Source: Sphingobacteriales bacterium TSM_CSS
Lineage (GTDB): Bacteria; Bacteroidota; Bacteroidia; Chitinophagales; UBA2359
Assembly: GCA_002212985.1 (NCBI GenBank)
Contig: NBMY01000039.1
Coordinates: 1-35,845, forward strand
DNA length: 35,845 nucleotides
Reading direction: 5' to 3'
The translations under genes were made by a program, and so were the position numbers. Below are positions 32,717 to 35,845 of the stretch, one piece after another. The notes below the pieces were generated by a model. It was not told where the DNA came from. It saw nothing but the letters and a program-made list of their open reading frames with translations, and searched no databases. The stretch's first letter is position 1. Each line of letters begins with the position of its first letter.

Positions 32717-33136
32717 ATGCCTACTATACAACAATTAATCAGGAACGGAAGAGAGCCGCTTGTGTACGTGAGCAAGTCAAGAGCATTGGATAAATGCCCT
32801 CAAAAACGCGGCGTATGCACCAGGGTATATACTACTACTCCCAAAAAGCCCAATTCTGCGCTTCGCAAGGTGGCCAAGGTTCGTTTAACCAACAGCATTG
32901 AAGTTATTGCCTACATTCCCGGCGAAGGGCATAATTTGCAGGAGCACTCTATTGTGCTCATTCGCGGCGGCAGGGTAAAAGACCTGCCCGGTGTACGTTA
33001 TCACATTGTGCGCGGCACCTTAGATACCGGTGGCGTGGATAAAAGAAGACAAGGGCGTTCAAAATACGGTGCAAAACGCCCCAAAAAAGGCGCAGTAGCA
33101 GCAGCACCGGCTAAAGGCGGAGCTAAAAAGAAATAA
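32717..33136 (+). CDS. rpsL: 30S ribosomal protein S12
   Basis: This is a 139-residue ribosomal protein of the decoding centre. The start at 32717 ([13 protein letters not shown]) is fixed by homology; an in-frame ATG at 32660 lies within promoter P2 and is rejected. [20 protein letters not shown] and [20 protein letters not shown] are the two universally conserved loops. The lysines where streptomycin-resistance changes arise (E. coli Lys42 and Lys87; here Lys43 and Lys88) are unchanged. The C-terminus is about 15 residues longer than in E. coli, an Ala/Lys/Gly-rich tail. It is the first gene of the str operon, 50 nt before rpsG. Confidence 0.98.
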   Translation: MPTIQQLIRNGREPLVYVSKSRALDKCPQKRGVCTRVYTTTPKKPNSALRKVAKVRLTNSIEVIAYIPGEGHNLQEHSIVLIRGGRVKDLPGVRYHIVRGTLDTGGVDKRRQGRSKYGAKRPKKGAVAAAPAKGGAKKK

Positions 33137-33186
33137 ATCTGCCGCATAAAAGCAAAAACATAAACTAACAAACGACTCTGTACGAT

Positions 33187-33654
33187 ATGCGCAAAGCAAA
33201 ACCAAAAAAACGGATACTTTTACCCGACCCCAAGTTTAACGACGCCATGGTGACGCGTTTTGTGAACATGATGATGTGGAATGGTAAAAAAAGTGTTTCC
33301 TACCGTATTTTCTATGATGCCGTTGAAATGGCAACCGATATGGCAAAGGAAGACGGATACGAGCTGTGGAAAAAAGCCCTGAATAACATTATGCCTGCAG
33401 TAGAAGTACGCAGCCGGCGTATAGGTGGTTCAACTTTCCAAATACCTACCGAAATACGCCCTGAGCGCCGCGTTTCAGTGGGAATGAAATGGCTCATCGG
33501 CTACTCCCGCAAACGATCGGGTAAATCCATGGCTTTTAAACTTGCATCAGAAATTGTTGCCGCTTCAAAAAATGAAGGCGCAGCCGTAAAGAAGAAAGAC
33601 GAAACACACCGTATGGCAGAAGCCAACAAGGCATTTGCTCACTTTAAATTGTAA
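33187..33654 (+). CDS. rpsG: 30S ribosomal protein S7
   Basis: This is a 155-residue 16S-rRNA-binding protein that starts assembly of the small-subunit head and touches the exit-site t[22 protein letters not shown] at the N-terminus, the central [20 protein letters not shown] and the [16 protein letters not shown] segment are typical. Length is normal. It lies between rpsL and fusA, the standard str operon order. S7 represses this operon in E. coli by binding the rpsL-rpsG gap; the 50-nt gap here is too short to judge whether that applies. Confidence 0.98.
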   Translation: MRKAKPKKRILLPDPKFNDAMVTRFVNMMMWNGKKSVSYRIFYDAVEMATDMAKEDGYELWKKALNNIMPAVEVRSRRIGGSTFQIPTEIRPERRVSVGMKWLIGYSRKRSGKSMAFKLASEIVAASKNEGAAVKKKDETHRMAEANKAFAHFKL

Positions 33655-33719
33655 CAGCGCATTCAGTTACACATACAAAACACTATTCGACACTTAGTTT
33701 AATCAGTTCAGGAAATACA

Positions 33720-35845
33720 ATGGCACGAGATTTAAAATATACACGGAATATTGGCATTGCCGCCCACATAGACGCCGGTAAAACTACTACTACAGAACGT
33801 ATTCTGTATTATACCGGTATTATTCACAAAATGGGAGAGGTGCATGAAGGCGGCGCTACCATGGACTGGATGGAGCAGGAACAGGAAAGGGGTATTACCA
33901 TTACTTCGGCTGCTACCCGTACCGCATGGAAATTCCTCAATCAGGATTACCAAATTAACATCATTGACACTCCCGGCCACGTTGACTTCACCGTTGAGGT
34001 AGAACGCTCGCTTCGTGTTTTAGATGGTGTGGTTGCTTTGTTTTGCGCAGTTGGCGGCGTTGAGCCTCAGTCGGAAACCGTTTGGCGCCAGGCTAACCGG
34101 TACAATGTACCCCGTATTGGTTTTGTAAATAAAATGGACCGTACCGGTGCCGATTTTTTAGATGTGGTTAAGCAAGTGCGCGAAGTGTTGGGCGCCAACC
34201 CCGTGCCACTTCAAATCCCTATAGGGTCCGAAGATTCTTTCAGAGGTGTGGTTGACCTTATTCGCAATGAAGCAATTATTTGGGATGATGCAACCCAGGG
34301 TATGACCTATGAGGTAATACCTATTCCCGACGATATGGTAGAACTGGTGCAGGAGTACAGACAGAAAATGCTGGAAGCCGTAGCTGACTACGACGACCAT
34401 ATTTTGGAGAAGTTCTTTGATGATCCCGCATCAATTACCGAAGATGAAATAAACAACGCCATTCGCAAGGCTACCATCGATATGTCAATCATACCTATGC
34501 TTTGCGGCTCTTCTTTTAAGAATAAGGGCGTACAGGCAATGTTAGATTCGGTTATTAAATTTTTACCTTCTCCTTTAGATAAACCCGCCATTTTGGGAAT
34601 CAACCCCGATACGGGCGAAGAAACCAGCCGCAACGTTGATGTAAAAGCTCCTTTTGCTGCATTGGCTTTTAAAATTGCTACCGACCCCTATGTAGGACGT
34701 TTAACCTTCTTCCGGGTTTATTCGGGCAAATTAGATGCTGGCGGGCAGGTGTTAAATACTCGTACCGGCAAAAAAGACCGTGTATCGCGCATCTACCAAA
34801 TGCACGCTAACAAGCAAAATCCCATTGAGTCGGTAGAAGCAGGCGATATTGGCGCGGGTGTTGGCTTTAAGGATGTAAAAACTGGTGATACCATTTGCGA
34901 CCCCGACCGTCCTATTGTACTGGAAAGTATGAGCTTCCCCGAACCGGTAATTTCGTTGGCTATTGAGCCTAAAACTCAGAAAGATATTGATAAACTGGGT
35001 AATGGCCTTGCAAAATTAGCCGAAGAAGACCCCACCTTTAAAGTGCGTTACGACGAAGAAACCGGACAAACAGTTATTAGCGGTATGGGTGAGTTGCACC
35101 TCGAAATTATTGTTGACCGCCTTCGCCGCGAATTTAAAGTAGAATGCAACCAGGGAGCGCCGCAGGTAAACTATAAAGAAGCGATTACCCGCCCGCATGA
35201 CCACACCGAAATATATAAAAAGCAAACCGGCGGACGTGGTAAATACGCAAAAATTTCAGTAGAGGTAATGCCCGCTAAAATAGACCCGGAAACCGGCGAA
35301 TTAAAACCCGGCTTGCAATTCCTCAATGAAATTGTGGGTGGCTCTATTCCCCGGGAGTTTATTCCTTCTGTGCAAAAAGGTTTCGAATTAGCCATGAAAA
35401 ACGGCCCTCTGGCAGGCTATCAAATGGAAACGCTTTGTGTGCGTTTGTATGATGGCGGTTTCCACGCGGTTGACTCCGATGCCTTTTCTTTTGAAATGGC
35501 GGCCAAACTGGCCTTCCGTGAAGCAACCAAGAATGCCGGCGCACAGATTTTAGAGCCCATCATGAAACTGGAAGTTGTTACCCCCGATGAATACACAGGC
35601 GATGTAATGGGCGACCTGAACCGTCGTCGTGGTATTATGGAGGGTATAGACATGAAGAATAATGCACAGGTAATCAAAGCCAAAGTACCCCTGTCGGAGA
35701 TGTTTGGCTATGTAACCTCGCTGCGAACCATTACCTCCGGTCGTGCAACGTCAAGTATGGAATTTTCGCATTTTGCGCCTGCACCGGCCGCTATTGCCGA
35801 AGAAGTGATTGCTAAAGCTAAAGGAAAAGTAAAAGTTGAATTAGA
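33720..35845 (+). CDS. fusA: Translation elongation factor G, 3' end outside window
   Basis: This is a GTPase that moves tRNAs and mRNA through the ribosome. The window contains 708 codons with no stop, ending [13 protein letters not shown] at the usual C-terminus, so only a few codons are missing. GTP-binding motifs: AHIDAGKT (residues 15-22), RGITITSA in switch I (58-65), DTPGH (83-87), NKMD (137-140) and CGSSFKNKG. Later domains include GMGELHLEI (domain III) and [14 protein letters not shown] (domain V). The ATG at 33720 follows an AGGAAA stretch 65 nt after rpsG. It appears to be the canonical translocation EF-G rather than a second EF-G2-type paralogue, as judged by operon position. Confidence 0.97.
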   Translation, partial: MARDLKYTRNIGIAAHIDAGKTTTTERILYYTGIIHKMGEVHEGGATMDWMEQEQERGITITSAATRTAWKFLNQDYQINIIDTPGHVDFTVEVERSLRVLDGVVALFCAVGGVEPQSETVWRQANRYNVPRIGFVNKMDRTGADFLDVVKQVREVLGANPVPLQIPIGSEDSFRGVVDLIRNEAIIWDDATQGMTYEVIPIPDDMVELVQEYRQKMLEAVADYDDHILEKFFDDPASITEDEINNAIRKATIDMSIIPMLCGSSFKNKGVQAMLDSVIKFLPSPLDKPAILGINPDTGEETSRNVDVKAPFAALAFKIATDPYVGRLTFFRVYSGKLDAGGQVLNTRTGKKDRVSRIYQMHANKQNPIESVEAGDIGAGVGFKDVKTGDTICDPDRPIVLESMSFPEPVISLAIEPKTQKDIDKLGNGLAKLAEEDPTFKVRYDEETGQTVISGMGELHLEIIVDRLRREFKVECNQGAPQVNYKEAITRPHDHTEIYKKQTGGRGKYAKISVEVMPAKIDPETGELKPGLQFLNEIVGGSIPREFIPSVQKGFELAMKNGPLAGYQMETLCVRLYDGGFHAVDSDAFSFEMAAKLAFREATKNAGAQILEPIMKLEVVTPDEYTGDVMGDLNRRRGIMEGIDMKNNAQVIKAKVPLSEMFGYVTSLRTITSGRATSSMEFSHFAPAPAAIAEEVIAKAKGKVKVEL

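Overview
The window is a piece of a Bacteroidota chromosome, probably from the Saprospiria/Chitinophagia side of the phylum, although sequence alone does not fix the family. Four things point there: a type IX secretion (T9SS) C-terminal sorting domain and SprB-type repeats, Bacteroidota-style promoters (-33 TTTG or TTG, then -7 TAnnTTTG) with few Shine-Dalgarno sites, Bacteroidota-typical families such as DUF4476 and the small protein usually mislabelled 'ABC transporter ATPase', and the rpsL-rpsG-fusA order.

Positions 1-21.7 kb are a surface-protein region. A minus-strand gene of at least 1,429 codons (4287 down past position 1) encodes a secreted beta-helix plus Ig/HYR-like protein and leaves the window without a stop. 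Next come a leucine-rich-repeat lipoprotein (minus) and, divergently, a TMTC-like membrane glycosyltransferase with C-terminal TPRs (plus). After a 491-bp AT-rich gap lies one 4,348-residue mosaic protein. It has FG-GAP-like blocks alternating with fibronectin-III-like domains, a LamG domain, carboxypeptidase-regulatory-like modules, a pair of GWNWI modules, SprB repeats and a T9SS sorting domain. It ends at a strong intrinsic terminator.

Positions 21.8-31.6 kb are metabolic and envelope genes: a two-CxxCH cytochrome c lipoprotein, NADP isocitrate dehydrogenase (icd), a tight minus-strand cluster (biotin carboxylase, the 'ABC ATPase-like' protein, a DinB-like protein), a secreted DUF4476 protein, two FKBP-type prolyl-isomerase lipoproteins, and a DHH/DHHA1 phosphoesterase (NrnA-like). 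Convergent gene pairs are separated by perfect or near-perfect hairpin terminators.

Positions 31.9-35.8 kb are a housekeeping block: ndk, then the str operon (rpsL, rpsG, fusA) behind two tandem promoters. fusA lacks only its last few codons.

The most interesting ideas are these. (1) The TMTC-like glycosyltransferase lies directly upstream of a giant beta-sandwich surface protein rich in D-S/T-hydrophobic sites, which suggests an enzyme/substrate pair. (2) Two domains in the giant protein appear nested inside other domains. (3) A 15-bp-arm perfect inverted repeat lies inside the nrnA-like coding sequence. (4) A degenerate palindromic intergenic element lies at 28460-28539. No tRNA, rRNA, CRISPR array, insertion sequence or integrase was seen.
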